Below are positions 43,401 to 53,604 of a DNA stretch of 64,000 bases, in pieces. The notes beneath the pieces are model-generated. The model worked only from the letters and a program-made list of their open reading frames with translations. It searched no databases and was not told where the DNA came from. Origin of the DNA: Paenibacillus foliorum (GTDB lineage: Bacteria > Bacillota > Bacilli > Paenibacillales > NBRC-103111). Each line of letters starts with the position of its first letter. The stretch's first letter is position 1. The position numbers were made by a program, and so were the translations under genes. The DNA lies in the NCBI RefSeq assembly GCF_013141765.1, contig NZ_WHOD01000003.1, positions 157,893 to 221,892 of the forward strand, given 5' to 3'.

Positions 43401-44500
43401 GCGAGTGCCCTCCTCTTCCTAAATATTCTCATTGAATAGTGAACGATCAGAAGAAAGATAGGCAGCCCAAGTATGAAAATATAGCTTAAGTACGAAACCA
43501 TTTTCAACAAAGCACCGATCATGGCCTGATTTTGAGGAACCAACGCAATCATAAAAACTACAATCGTAACATAAGGAACGACCTTGTTATGCTGTTCTTG
43601 CCCGAAGAGCCTGGATACCCCTTTAACTGCCATAAATAAATAAGCCATGACTGAAGTTGCAACTACAATAACCCATATCGACAGGAAATAAAGGTCTGGC
43701 CGCTCTATAATACTAAAGGATAGAGCTTTAATCATATAAAGTACGGGCTGGGGAATAATTTTGAGTTCCAACTGAGTAAATACTACCAGACACGTAAACA
43801 CCATGAACGTATAAAGCAAGGTTGAGAAAATATGGCCAAATAATACGGCTTTTAATTTCCCCTTGCTTCCCCCTTCCACATACGGATAACAGACCAGAAT
43901 CATTTCAAAGCCATATATGGAGCTCATGGTTTCATTCATTCCCTTGACGATGCTCAACAAACCGGCTTGACCAACAGGTAAAATATACAAGAAATCCGCC
44001 TGTGAATAGGCATAAGCTGCGATGAGGATTAGGACAAGAATTAATCCGCTAACAAGCACAAAAAAACGGGCAATAGTCTGCACGCTATCCTGTACCAAAT
44101 ACGCGCATACCATCACGATAAGACTCAGAATGACCCATTTGGGCGTTTCAGTAAACATCCAATCCCTAATAACATCCGCAAACAGAACTAAGATCAGACT
44201 GCTTTGAAAAATAAAAAATGCGGCGAAAAGGACATGAACGATCCTGCCTAACGCCTTGCCAAGCAGTAGGTGCATATAATCAAATATCGTAAGTGTAGGG
44301 AATTTTCTTGCTAAATCCCACATGACCACAATAATCAGTTGGGCAAAAAATCCGGCAAGAAGAACAGATATCCATGCATCTCCCTTAGCAATCGCTTCAA
44401 CTCTGGAAGGTAAATACAATATGCCTACCCCGACTTGCGTCTGAATGATGAAAAACATTAACTGTCCGGGAGTTATTTTATTCTCTTCTACGATTGTCAT
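43397..44500 (-). CDS. Spore germination permease-like protein, GerAB type
   Basis: 367 residues with ten membrane segments, of the amino acid/polyamine transporter superfamily. It starts MTIVEENKITPGQLMFFIIQTQVGVGILYLP, the conserved GerAB opening. This subunit carries the germinant pocket. ATG 44500 has SD GAGGGAG. It overlaps the end of the GerAA-type gene by 23 nt. Confidence 0.93.
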   Translation of the reverse strand: MTIVEENKITPGQLMFFIIQTQVGVGILYLPSRVEAIAKGDAWISVLLAGFFAQLIIVVMWDLARKFPTLTIFDYMHLLLGKALGRIVHVLFAAFFIFQSSLILVLFADVIRDWMFTETPKWVILSLIVMVCAYLVQDSVQTIARFFVLVSGLILVLILIAAYAYSQADFLYILPVGQAGLLSIVKGMNETMSSIYGFEMILVCYPYVEGGSKGKLKAVLFGHIFSTLLYTFMVFTCLVVFTQLELKIIPQPVLYMIKALSFSIIERPDLYFLSIWVIVVATSVMAYLFMAVKGVSRLFGQEQHNKVVPYVTIVVFMIALVPQNQAMIGALLKMVSYLSYIFILGLPIFLLIVHYSMRIFRKRRALA

Positions 44501-46025
44501 GCTGCCACTCCCTCGATTCGGTTTCCTGAACAAGTTTTTGAGGTTGGGCATCCCTCGGACGCTCGTTCAGCTTCCAGAAAGGGAGACGAACCAGGGTATC
44601 CTTCCAATCTTTCCATCTAAAAGGAGATACCGGAGCAAAGTAAGGAGTCCCGAATGATTTCAACTTACACAGATGGATTAAGATCACGGTCACGCTGAGC
44701 ACGATCCCAAAGAATCCTAACAGAGCAGCGGAGAACATGACAGGAAAACGCAGCAAGCGAACTGAAGCACTCATTTCATGAGCGGGGATGACGAAAGAAG
44801 CTATGGCTGTTAAGGCAACGACAATAATCATAGGGTAGGAAACCAACCCAACTTTGACTACCGCATCCCCGATAACAAGACCTCCAACAATACCAATCGT
44901 CTGACCGATAGGACCTGGCAGTCGCATGCCTGCTTCCCTTAGCAGCTCTATGGTAAGCTCCATGAATAACGTTTCCAAAATAGGTGGAAAAGGAATCTGA
45001 TCGACACTCCCTTTAATCTGGTAAAACAACTCCGCAGGAATTACCTCATAATGGAAAGAGACGACCGCAATATAAAAAGCAGGAAGCCCCACAGTAATAA
45101 CAAGACTTAATAAACGGAGGACTCTAATAAATGACCCTGCAAGGGTTCGGCTATAATAATCATCGGGCGACTGAAAAAAGGCAAAGAAGGTGACTGGCAT
45201 GATCAAAGCGCTAGGAGTCCCTTCTGTAAAAAGCGCGGCTCTGCCTTCCAGTAGATTGTTCACCACCTTGTCTGGCCGTTCCGTATTCAACAGCTGCGGA
45301 AATGGGGAATAAGACTTCTCCTCTATATACTCTTCGATCACGTTAGTGGATACGACACTATCTGCACTTATCGCTAGCAAACGTCGATCTATCTCCTCGA
45401 TCAGCTTAGGATTAGCTAGATTATTTAAATAAACAACAGCGGTTTTGGTTTGGGTGATCGTGCCTAGTTTATAGATGCGAACTACTAAATTAGTGCTTTG
45501 GATCTGTTTGCGGACGAGCTGAAGATTAACCGTTAAGCTCTCAATAAATCCTTCATGAGAACCGCGCACTGTCTTCTCATTCTGCGGCTCATTCACATCC
45601 CGATTATAGGTTGAATTCACCTGAATGACATGGCACTCCGTTCCTCCTTCGAGAAAGAGTACAGCATACCCCTGAATCAAATCATGAATGACTTGTTCAA
45701 GCTGGGTTCGTTTATCTACCCTGATCGAAACCAGAATGTCCTCTAAGCTGCCGTCAATTCCTTGCATCAGCGGCTTCAATATCATGTCGTGAATCTTCGC
45801 TTTATCACACATTGAATCCAAGAAGACGAGGCTGCCTTTTTGCAATTGATAGGTAATAGAACGCTGATTCAAGTCCTCCGTATGAAAGAGTGCCTCCTGA
45901 AGATAGTCCACATTTTCCTGAAGAGAGGGGAATAAGACAGAAGCAGGATGGAGTGGCTTGGGCTTGCTGGAACTACGTTCACTCTTGGTTTTATTGTTGT
46001 TAAACATCTGCCGAAAGAAATTCAT
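44478..46025 (-). CDS. Spore germination protein, GerAA type
   Basis: 515 residues. The soluble N-terminal half contains VRGSHEGFIESLTVNLQLVRKQI and an RDVNEPQNEK segment. The membrane half has five segments with LEGRAALFTEGTPSALIMPVTF, FHYEVIPAELFYQIKGS and LPGPIGQTIGIVGGLVIGDAVVKVG. It forms the oligomeric ion channel of the receptor. It is the first gene of a three-gene operon in A-B-C order. The germinant cannot be told. Confidence 0.95.
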   Translation of the reverse strand: MNFFRQMFNNNKTKSERSSSKPKPLHPASVLFPSLQENVDYLQEALFHTEDLNQRSITYQLQKGSLVFLDSMCDKAKIHDMILKPLMQGIDGSLEDILVSIRVDKRTQLEQVIHDLIQGYAVLFLEGGTECHVIQVNSTYNRDVNEPQNEKTVRGSHEGFIESLTVNLQLVRKQIQSTNLVVRIYKLGTITQTKTAVVYLNNLANPKLIEEIDRRLLAISADSVVSTNVIEEYIEEKSYSPFPQLLNTERPDKVVNNLLEGRAALFTEGTPSALIMPVTFFAFFQSPDDYYSRTLAGSFIRVLRLLSLVITVGLPAFYIAVVSFHYEVIPAELFYQIKGSVDQIPFPPILETLFMELTIELLREAGMRLPGPIGQTIGIVGGLVIGDAVVKVGLVSYPMIIVVALTAIASFVIPAHEMSASVRLLRFPVMFSAALLGFFGIVLSVTVILIHLCKLKSFGTPYFAPVSPFRWKDWKDTLVRLPFWKLNERPRDAQPQKLVQETESREWQHDNRRRE

Positions 46026-46168
46026 AGTCCTACCCCTTAGTTAGTCATTCATGTATAAATTCCCCTATTTACTGTCTAATTATTCCTCTCGTTTCATCGC
46101 TCCTCCTACAGGATTGAGGAAGTCTTTATCGCAGCCATCCTTGTATAAAAGGAACCATACTGCTACGT

Positions 46169-46226
46169 AAGAAATAAGCCTTCGTCAAAGTCATTGATTC
46201 CGACATCGACGAAGGCTTATTAAAAA
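46169..46226. terminator. Bidirectional terminator after the SLH protein
   Basis: AATAAGCCTTCGTC / GACGAAGGCTTATT, a perfect 14-bp stem, then A/T-rich sequence on both sides. The minus-strand RNA continues TTCTTACG. Confidence 0.7.
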
Positions 46227-46236
46227 ATGTGTTGCT

Positions 46237-49200
46237 CTATTTTTGGTTATACAATCTGTAGATGACAACCGCTGCTTCCGCTCTTGTCACTTTATTTTGC
46301 GGATAAAGATAGGAATTATCGCCTTCGATCAAACCTCTTTTAAGTAAGCTGCTGACACTATTTATTGCATAAGAAGAAACAGCAGATGAATCCTTATAGC
46401 TGTTCAACAATGCAGAGGCTGCCTTTTCATCTGCAACTTTCAACAAAGTTAAGGCTCTGTCAAGAATGACCATCATATCCTGTCTGGAAATCGTGTCATG
46501 CGGACGGAACAAGTTATCTTCCACTCCGTCAACGATACCGAGGGCCTTTGCTGTTCCTACTGCCTCATAGAAATAATCATCTTTGCTGACATCACGGAAT
46601 GCTGCCGGATTGACTGCCGTTAAACCTAGCGTACGGTTCAGCAGCAATATGAAGTCGGCTCGGCTTACTTGCGCTCCCGGACTATAAGCATCGGATTGCG
46701 TACCTTCCACAATAGCTTTGGATGCCAATACTTCAATTGCTTTCTTAGCCCAGCTGTAGCTAGGGCTGGACAGATCTGCGAACGTTTTGTACACCTCAGT
46801 TACCGCATACAAGCTAAAGTGGTTTATTTTAAATGTCACAATGCTTTGTCCGGAATCGTATTTTCCAGATGTAACAGTTTGAACTTTCCCTGACGGATCA
46901 ACATACCAAACAACTACATGCTCAGGGTCGGCATTATTTGAGCTTAGAATGTATGGCACCGATACTTCAACGAATGAATCAGTGCTTCTCCATTCGCTTA
47001 AGCTGTCGCCAATCTTGAGCGCAAGATCAATGATTGGTTTACCCGCCAAAGCTTTTTGCAGCTCAGCAGGAAGCTGGGCTGTGTTCGCTTTCGTAATAAG
47101 CAACGAAGCCGTTGCAGACCTTTGCGAATCCGCTGCTTTCAGCATTGTCGTTGGTAGGATTATGGAACCGAACTCGGTTTTGATCTCAAGCTTTTTGGTT
47201 GTATCATTTGAGCTCAGGAAAGATACCGGCAGAGCGATTTCATATCCTTTTGAGCCTTCGATTCTGACTACGCTTAACGTAAGTGTCTTAATCCCATCGG
47301 CACCTGGTTTTATTTTCTCAAAAGAATTGCTTAAAGTTTCCGAGGACACGGCTGTCTTTGATACATTTGTTTGGGTATCCAAAGTAGCGGTCACTTGGTT
47401 TCCATCCTGCTTAGCTCCGTTATTATCGGCAACTGACTGCCCAGATTGGCCTGATTGTCCCGTATGATTGGATTGCCGGGTATACTCTCTTGTCACAATG
47501 ACATTATAGCTCTTAGTAGAACCGTCTGCTGCTGTTACCACATAGGTGACCGGTACGCTGAAATCATTTGCTGTGATCCCGCTTTCTTGCGCAGTGGATC
47601 CTATTTGCACACTTTTTCCTGTTGTGGCAAACATGGCAACCAAATTCATCACAACCGTTTGATTGGGCACTGTTACAGCAATATTGGTGCCTGAGATAAT
47701 GCCATTATATGAAGCCGGCAACCCTTGGAAACTGAAAGAGGTGATATCTTTATCACTGCTTGGAGCTTGCGGAATATCCAGAGCGCCTCCCCCTACAGGT
47801 GTAGTCGCTATGTTTTGAACGGCTTGCATACCCATACGGTCCTGCAATTGCTGGATATACAGGCTCAGCGGCTGTACATGGCGACCTTCCTGCTCCCAGT
47901 AGCCTTGAGCTCGTTCGCGGGTTGGATCCTTTCCAGCTGGAAAACTGCCTGTTGCTGGAAAGTTTCCATAATCGCCTTGATAACGTGTTCCCTTGAGTCC
48001 GATGGCATAGTTTTGTGCCGTTGGCGGTGCCTGCACGGCCAACTCTCCCTCATGGTTCCACACGACATAGTTCGCTCCAGCCCAGCCGTGTCCCGTACCG
48101 TAGTTAGCCCGGTCAATGATATTAGCATTCCCCCGAATGTTGTCAAACAAGCCTCCCACAGACCATCGATGATGCGGCTCGCTTCGCGCGAAGGAATTAA
48201 CCGAATCGCTATCCGTAAAAACGTTAGGTCCTGTGACTTGACTGTTAACAATAAACGAATGCCGAGCTGTTTCCGTATATACCCGCTGTGTCAAAGCAAG
48301 CTGCCCGGTATAGAAGAAAGCATATCTCCTGCTTCCCGTAATGATGCTAACCATATCATAAACCTTAGCGTCCTGGATTGTGATCCATTTCGAAGATCTT
48401 CCTGTGAAAACGAGAGAGGTTTCCAAATGATAGCCACTTACATTCCGAAGCCATCCATTCTGAACATAGCCGAACCGTGCAAAGGTATGAGCTTTATTCT
48501 CGTCCGAATAGTAGGTGACTCCATCCAATACACTTGTCACGCTTGGGTCAAATTCCACATCAACCCGAAGATTCTCTACACCTACCTGTTCGATCCGACC
48601 GCTATCGTTATATTTCCGTATATCTCCGCCGCCCCATTGACGTTCAATCGCATTCGGGATGGGCGCGTCGACGGTGATCTCATTTCCGTTTACTCTAGTC
48701 ACCACTCGGTCAAAGTCAAGCGAGAACGGCTCCCATTGAACGGTTGTTTCCGTTGTACTCGGCAAAATCGTATCCATATGAATCTCATGGATCCAACTGC
48801 TGTTTCCATAACGACGAATCATTATTTTATCTCCAGCTTTATAACCGGAACCATCCTGAACATGAAAAGTATGATTGCCTGACGGTACGTATAGATCTGT
48901 AATCTTTGTAAGTGTATCTCCCAGTAATACAGGCGCAGCCGATGTATCCCCAATATTGAGGATATACCGTCTTGTTGTTCCAGTTGCGTAGAGAACGGTG
49001 TCCTCTTTCCCCTCTCCCAAGCCTCTCAATACAACCCCGCTCTGACGGATGAATAGCTCTCCATTGATATCATAGCGACCCTTCTTGAGCAGAACGGCTC
49101 CTCGGAACCCGTCCGATTGCATAGGCAGTCCCGAAACGTAATCTATGGCAGCCTGTATGCGTGCCGTATCATCCCCGTCGCCCGGCTCCACTGCCACTCT

Positions 49201-51675
49201 AGCCTGCACATCCGGGAGTTTTACGCCGCCCCCCATGTAACCTACGTTGGAAAAATCGAGAATGCGATTCCCACGGTAATCAGGTACATAGACCATCTTG
49301 CCGTCCGTTCCTAAGTACGCGATGTGACTTTGATTGTCTGGAATTTGATTCACATCCAGCACGGTGAAGTACAGTTTGTCAAAAACAGTGCTTCCATTCT
49401 CTAATTTTAGCTGTAATTCGATTTCGTATAGTCCAGGCGTTGCCGATCCCGGAACTTTAAAGACCGTATCAGTCCCAGCTCCCAGCTTGACTGCTTCAAA
49501 ATGATGAATGGTTTCTTGACCGTCCCGTCTTACCTGCCCTGTCAGTTCGGCATCAACAAAGCCTTTGACAGTCACATCCGGATAGTTATCCCCTGGGGGA
49601 ATGAATGCGGGCGTTCCAATCTTGGTCTGTATGCTTGGGTGGATTAACCCAGTATCGGCTATGCGAGGCGTATCGTCCTTTACAATAAAGAACACGGACG
49701 CCGATTTGGTTATCGGTCCATAGGTAACCGATCCCGTCAAGAGTGCGACCCCGCCTGTAAGCGCATGAACCGTTCCGTCTTGATCGATGCTCGCAACCTC
49801 AGGCAAGCTGCTGGTAAAGCTAATTTTTGCTTCACTCGGATTCAGATTCGTTTTATCAAACATCTTGCCCCCTATCGATAATTGCGCCTCGCCTCCTTTG
49901 GGAACGTTAATTTCAGCATTTTCCGGATAATTAGGGACCGTCTGGTCGTATAAATATACTGAAGTCAGCGCATTGCTGAGGGGTGGCACCGGCACTTCAT
50001 TCGTTCGATAAGTCTCCAACTCGTATATGAGAGGCGATGCGGCTTTCGACGCAAATACGTTAACCAAGAGATATCTGGCAGTAACCGGTTCGAAAATCGC
50101 CGTATCTGATTTGGCAATCAGAATCCGATTTTGATAGAAGCTCTGCCAGTTTTTCTGTGAATTACTCCAGAGGATATCTTTCCCCAGGCTATCTTTCCCG
50201 AAAGTCTGAGACCAGTTTTTCTCGTCATTTGAGTAATAGAGCTCATAATTTTTGACAGAACCATTGTCTCCACTGTTCAGATTCATGACCGTTTTATTAA
50301 ACTCTGTAGGTCTGCCAAAATCAACTATAAGCTGGTGCTGACCATCATCTAGAAAATCGGCGCTAAGCGCGCGCCAATACGTGCTGGCGTTGCCGTCAAC
50401 CGCTCTATAGTCATAGGTTCCGTTTGCGCAGGTACTACCGCAGAAGGAGCTTGCGGCCACAGGCTTTTTAAGCGCCATATTTACTGTAGACATATCCGTC
50501 CCCGGTGGATAAGCATCTACCCAGATGCGGGTCGATTTGGTGACGCCCCCCTTGAGTACGGACACGTTAATGTAGGTGGAACCGCTACCTACTGCTGTGA
50601 TCCGCCCGCTCTGGTCTATTTGGACCACCTCAGGAAAGCCGCTGTTGTAAGTGATCGCAGCATCGCTTAAGTCCGCAGCAGCTTGATTATCCGTCACGCC
50701 CCTCACCGTCAGCTGATGAGAGTCCCCGGGAGACAACTTGAGAGTACCGTTATTGGGGTATGGGTTTACACTGGCATCGTATAAGTACACCGCGCTAAGT
50801 ACGGTTCCACTCTGCGGCTGAGTCACATTAACCTGTAGATTTACGGTTTTCGTTACTCCATTTAGTGTAGCGCTTCCTGTAATTGTTGCCGTACCCACTG
50901 CTTCGGCTTGAATCTGTCCGCTCCCGTTAACCGTAGCAACGGCTATAGCGGAGCTGCTATAAGTAATGGCTGAAACTATCAATTCAGCCGGTTGTCCGTT
51001 CGTTAGCACGCCTTGCATCCGAAGCGATTCGGATTGTCCCACCGCAAGAGAGAGCGATTCACCGGGAGCATAACCCGCAAAGTATACGCTGTCAAGGACG
51101 CTCATGTCCGCCGGGGGCGCGCTTGTATTATAAACCTCGACTTCTGCCATCATATCTTTTACTGTTGAATAACTCATGTCTATCGTAAGGCTAACTTTAA
51201 CAAAACGCGCAGTCTGTTTTGTAAAGGTGATTGTTTCCATCTGTGCAAGACCGCCTGATTTTTGAGCCACTACCGTTTCCGTTCCCCCGTCCGGCCTGAC
51301 ACTCACACTGAAGGCGACAATATAGGGGGAAGTGCTAGGAGATGTGACGCTATTGTTCAGCCCTTTCAATACAACCTTATCAAAATCGATATTACCAGAA
51401 GTACCTTTCATCAAATCAATTTCTATAGATCTTTCGCGATTAGCCGTTACATGAGATGCCTGTTTTAGTTTCCAAGTTGTATTAGCATTTCCGTCTACCA
51501 CATTACTAGCAAGGTTATTTGAATTTTCCGAGTCGGTAGTGACCGGTTTATTAAGGGCCAAATTCACCGGGCCTTCGGCATATACCGAAGGGATCGAATA
51601 CAGTAAGGGAATGATTAATGTAAACAATATAGAAAATGTTACGGCTTGTGCAATCCTCTTGCGAATGGATTTCAT
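46237..51675 (-). CDS. Giant SLH-anchored beta-helix surface protein
   Basis: 1812 residues. In order: signal peptide (to ~33, ending VYA), discoidin-like domain (~36-185), two bacterial Ig-like domains (~190-395), a second discoidin domain (~397-560), a third Ig-like domain (~570-665), and a right-handed beta-helix region (~770-1320) opening GDGDDTARIQAAIDYV...FRGAVLLKKGRYDI. A beta-sandwich (~1345-1430), a Gly/Gln/Ser linker, a pre-SLH domain and three SLH domains (~1625-1812) follow. The beta-helix fold is used by polysaccharide lyases and hydrolases; catalytic residues cannot be assigned. It lies 25 nt after the importer 3 permease, so a surface polysaccharide enzyme feeding importer 3 is likely (inference). 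Confidence 0.9.
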   Translation of the reverse strand: MKSIRKRIAQAVTFSILFTLIIPLLYSIPSVYAEGPVNLALNKPVTTDSENSNNLASNVVDGNANTTWKLKQASHVTANRERSIEIDLMKGTSGNIDFDKVVLKGLNNSVTSPSTSPYIVAFSVSVRPDGGTETVVAQKSGGLAQMETITFTKQTARFVKVSLTIDMSYSTVKDMMAEVEVYNTSAPPADMSVLDSVYFAGYAPGESLSLAVGQSESLRMQGVLTNGQPAELIVSAITYSSSAIAVATVNGSGQIQAEAVGTATITGSATLNGVTKTVNLQVNVTQPQSGTVLSAVYLYDASVNPYPNNGTLKLSPGDSHQLTVRGVTDNQAAADLSDAAITYNSGFPEVVQIDQSGRITAVGSGSTYINVSVLKGGVTKSTRIWVDAYPPGTDMSTVNMALKKPVAASSFCGSTCANGTYDYRAVDGNASTYWRALSADFLDDGQHQLIVDFGRPTEFNKTVMNLNSGDNGSVKNYELYYSNDEKNWSQTFGKDSLGKDILWSNSQKNWQSFYQNRILIAKSDTAIFEPVTARYLLVNVFASKAASPLIYELETYRTNEVPVPPLSNALTSVYLYDQTVPNYPENAEINVPKGGEAQLSIGGKMFDKTNLNPSEAKISFTSSLPEVASIDQDGTVHALTGGVALLTGSVTYGPITKSASVFFIVKDDTPRIADTGLIHPSIQTKIGTPAFIPPGDNYPDVTVKGFVDAELTGQVRRDGQETIHHFEAVKLGAGTDTVFKVPGSATPGLYEIELQLKLENGSTVFDKLYFTVLDVNQIPDNQSHIAYLGTDGKMVYVPDYRGNRILDFSNVGYMGGGVKLPDVQARVAVEPGDGDDTARIQAAIDYVSGLPMQSDGFRGAVLLKKGRYDINGELFIRQSGVVLRGLGEGKEDTVLYATGTTRRYILNIGDTSAAPVLLGDTLTKITDLYVPSGNHTFHVQDGSGYKAGDKIMIRRYGNSSWIHEIHMDTILPSTTETTVQWEPFSLDFDRVVTRVNGNEITVDAPIPNAIERQWGGGDIRKYNDSGRIEQVGVENLRVDVEFDPSVTSVLDGVTYYSDENKAHTFARFGYVQNGWLRNVSGYHLETSLVFTGRSSKWITIQDAKVYDMVSIITGSRRYAFFYTGQLALTQRVYTETARHSFIVNSQVTGPNVFTDSDSVNSFARSEPHHRWSVGGLFDNIRGNANIIDRANYGTGHGWAGANYVVWNHEGELAVQAPPTAQNYAIGLKGTRYQGDYGNFPATGSFPAGKDPTRERAQGYWEQEGRHVQPLSLYIQQLQDRMGMQAVQNIATTPVGGGALDIPQAPSSDKDITSFSFQGLPASYNGIISGTNIAVTVPNQTVVMNLVAMFATTGKSVQIGSTAQESGITANDFSVPVTYVVTAADGSTKSYNVIVTREYTRQSNHTGQSGQSGQSVADNNGAKQDGNQVTATLDTQTNVSKTAVSSETLSNSFEKIKPGADGIKTLTLSVVRIEGSKGYEIALPVSFLSSNDTTKKLEIKTEFGSIILPTTMLKAADSQRSATASLLITKANTAQLPAELQKALAGKPIIDLALKIGDSLSEWRSTDSFVEVSVPYILSSNNADPEHVVVWYVDPSGKVQTVTSGKYDSGQSIVTFKINHFSLYAVTEVYKTFADLSSPSYSWAKKAIEVLASKAIVEGTQSDAYSPGAQVSRADFILLLNRTLGLTAVNPAAFRDVSKDDYFYEAVGTAKALGIVDGVEDNLFRPHDTISRQDMMVILDRALTLLKVADEKAASALLNSYKDSSAVSSYAINSVSSLLKRGLIEGDNSYLYPQNKVTRAEAAVVIYRLYNQK

Positions 51676-51700
51676 TTGTACCTTCTCCTCCTGAATTGTT

Positions 51701-52582
51701 CTACCCTTTTATAGCTCCAAGCAAAGCGCCCTTCACGAAATATTTCTGGAGAAATGGATAAACAAACAAAATCGGCAGCGTTGCAATCATAATGGTTGCA
51801 TACTTTAACGTTTCTGCCAGCATAACCATATCGCCTGATTCCGCACCAGTAACCATTCCCGCTGTTTCCCCGGAGATTAGTATCTCGCGAAGAATTAATT
51901 GCAATGGAAACAGCTCACGATTTCGAATGAAGATCATCGCATTAAACCACGAGTTCCAGTGGCTGACACCGTAATACAGAATCATTACAGCCATGATTGG
52001 CAATGAAATAGGTATAATTATGCGAAATAAAATGGTAAAGTCATTGGCGCCATCGATTTTGGCCGATTCCTCCAAACTGTCGGGAATGGCCTGAAACGTA
52101 GTTCTCATGATAATGAGGTTAAACGTATTGATGGCTTGGGGGATGATCAGCGCCCACACGGTATTCGTCAACCCAAGTCCCTTGACCGTTAGGTAGTAAG
52201 GAATCAGACCGCCGCTGAAGAACATGGTGAACACGATAAACAGTGTCAGCTGTTTCCTGTAATAGAGTCCCTTTCTAGATAGGGCGTAGGCACCGAAGGC
52301 AGTAAGTGTCAGGTTAAAAAGTAGTCCAACAATGACGATGAATATCGTGTTGCCATATCCTTTCAGGATCATTGGGTTGTCAAAGACCATAGAGTAAGCC
52401 TTGAGCGAAAAGCCTTGCGGAAGCCAGATCATACCTTTATGAGCCATTAATTCGGTTGGATTGCTTATCGATGCAATGGCAACGTAGTAAATGGGATACA
52501 ACGTAACAAGCATTAGCAGCGATAATGAAATAAAGTTAAACACATCGAATATTCTCTCTCTAACAGTTGGGTACTCCCGCAT
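51701..52582 (-). CDS. Carbohydrate ABC transporter permease, YtcP/LplC type (importer 3)
   Basis: 293 residues with six membrane segments. The EAA loop is EESAKIDGANDFTILFRIIIP and the C-terminus is YFVKGALLGAIKG. The loop before the last membrane segment carries SGETAGMVTGAESGDM. It lies 12 nt after the LplB-type gene. Confidence 0.92.
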   Translation of the reverse strand: MREYPTVRERIFDVFNFISLSLLMLVTLYPIYYVAIASISNPTELMAHKGMIWLPQGFSLKAYSMVFDNPMILKGYGNTIFIVIVGLLFNLTLTAFGAYALSRKGLYYRKQLTLFIVFTMFFSGGLIPYYLTVKGLGLTNTVWALIIPQAINTFNLIIMRTTFQAIPDSLEESAKIDGANDFTILFRIIIPISLPIMAVMILYYGVSHWNSWFNAMIFIRNRELFPLQLILREILISGETAGMVTGAESGDMVMLAETLKYATIMIATLPILFVYPFLQKYFVKGALLGAIKG

Positions 52583-52594
52583 GCTGTCACTTCC

Positions 52595-53545
52595 TTACCA
52601 TAAACTTGTATCATTAGCCTTACGACTAATGTAATTCGATAGAATAACCAATCCAAAGTTAATAACTGAGTTGAACAAACCTACTGCCGCACTAAAGCTG
52701 TAATTAAATTCCTGCAGCCCAACACGATACACATAGGAAGAAATAACATCCGCGGTTTCATAGGTTGACGGATTATAGAGTAGAATGATTTTCTCGAAAC
52801 CTACATTCAGCAGTCGTCCCAGATCCAGAATTAACATAATAATAATAGTTGGCACGATACCAGGTAGCGTAATGTATCTCATCTGCTTCCAGCGATCCGC
52901 ACCATCGATTTTGGCGGCCTCGTATTGTTCAGAATCAATGGTAGTCAGAGCAGCAAGATAAATAATAGTGCCCCAACCGACATGCTGCCAAATACCGGAT
53001 GATATAAAAATCGTTCGGAACCATTCCGGCAATAACAGCAGACTTTCTTTAGGACCGCCGAGCCAAGCAACAAGCGTGGCAATGAGACCTCCAGTTGAGG
53101 TAAAATCCTTAATCATACCGCAAATGACGATCAACGAAATAAAATGCGGCATATAAGTTATCGTTTGCACGGCGCGCTTAAACCAAGAGAGCCGAATTTC
53201 GTTTAACAACAGAGCAAGAACAATCGGGGCCGGGAAGCCGAACAGTAAATCATAAAAGCTGATCAGAAGTGTATTCTTCAACGTTCGAATGAAATACGGG
53301 CCATTGAAAAATTGGATGAAATGATCGAAACCCGTCCATGCGCTTCCCCATACTCCAAGGGTTGGCGAGTAATCCTTAAAGGCAATCACAGCTCCATACA
53401 TCGGCATGTAATGAAATAAAACATAGTAAAGCAAGACGGGAGAAAGCATAATATATAAATATTTATTTTTACGAATATCCCATAAAAGATTTATTTTTCG
53501 GCTTGAAGCTAGCGTTAGAGGGGTCTCCACCTTCACTGTTTGCAC
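52595..53545 (-). CDS. Sugar ABC transporter permease, LplB type (importer 3)
   Basis: 316 residues. It has the family motif HYMPMYGAVIAFKDY near residue 47 and the EAA loop YEAAKIDGADRWKQMRYITLP near residue 213. The ATG has GGAAAGGGG upstream. It lies 59 nt after the binding-protein gene. Confidence 0.92.
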   Translation of the reverse strand: MQTVKVETPLTLASSRKINLLWDIRKNKYLYIMLSPVLLYYVLFHYMPMYGAVIAFKDYSPTLGVWGSAWTGFDHFIQFFNGPYFIRTLKNTLLISFYDLLFGFPAPIVLALLLNEIRLSWFKRAVQTITYMPHFISLIVICGMIKDFTSTGGLIATLVAWLGGPKESLLLLPEWFRTIFISSGIWQHVGWGTIIYLAALTTIDSEQYEAAKIDGADRWKQMRYITLPGIVPTIIIMLILDLGRLLNVGFEKIILLYNPSTYETADVISSYVYRVGLQEFNYSFSAAVGLFNSVINFGLVILSNYISRKANDTSLW

Positions 53546-53604
53546 TATTGCATCCCCTTTCCATCAGGGACAATTCCTTGGAATGTCCCCTTACCTATTT
53601 TAAT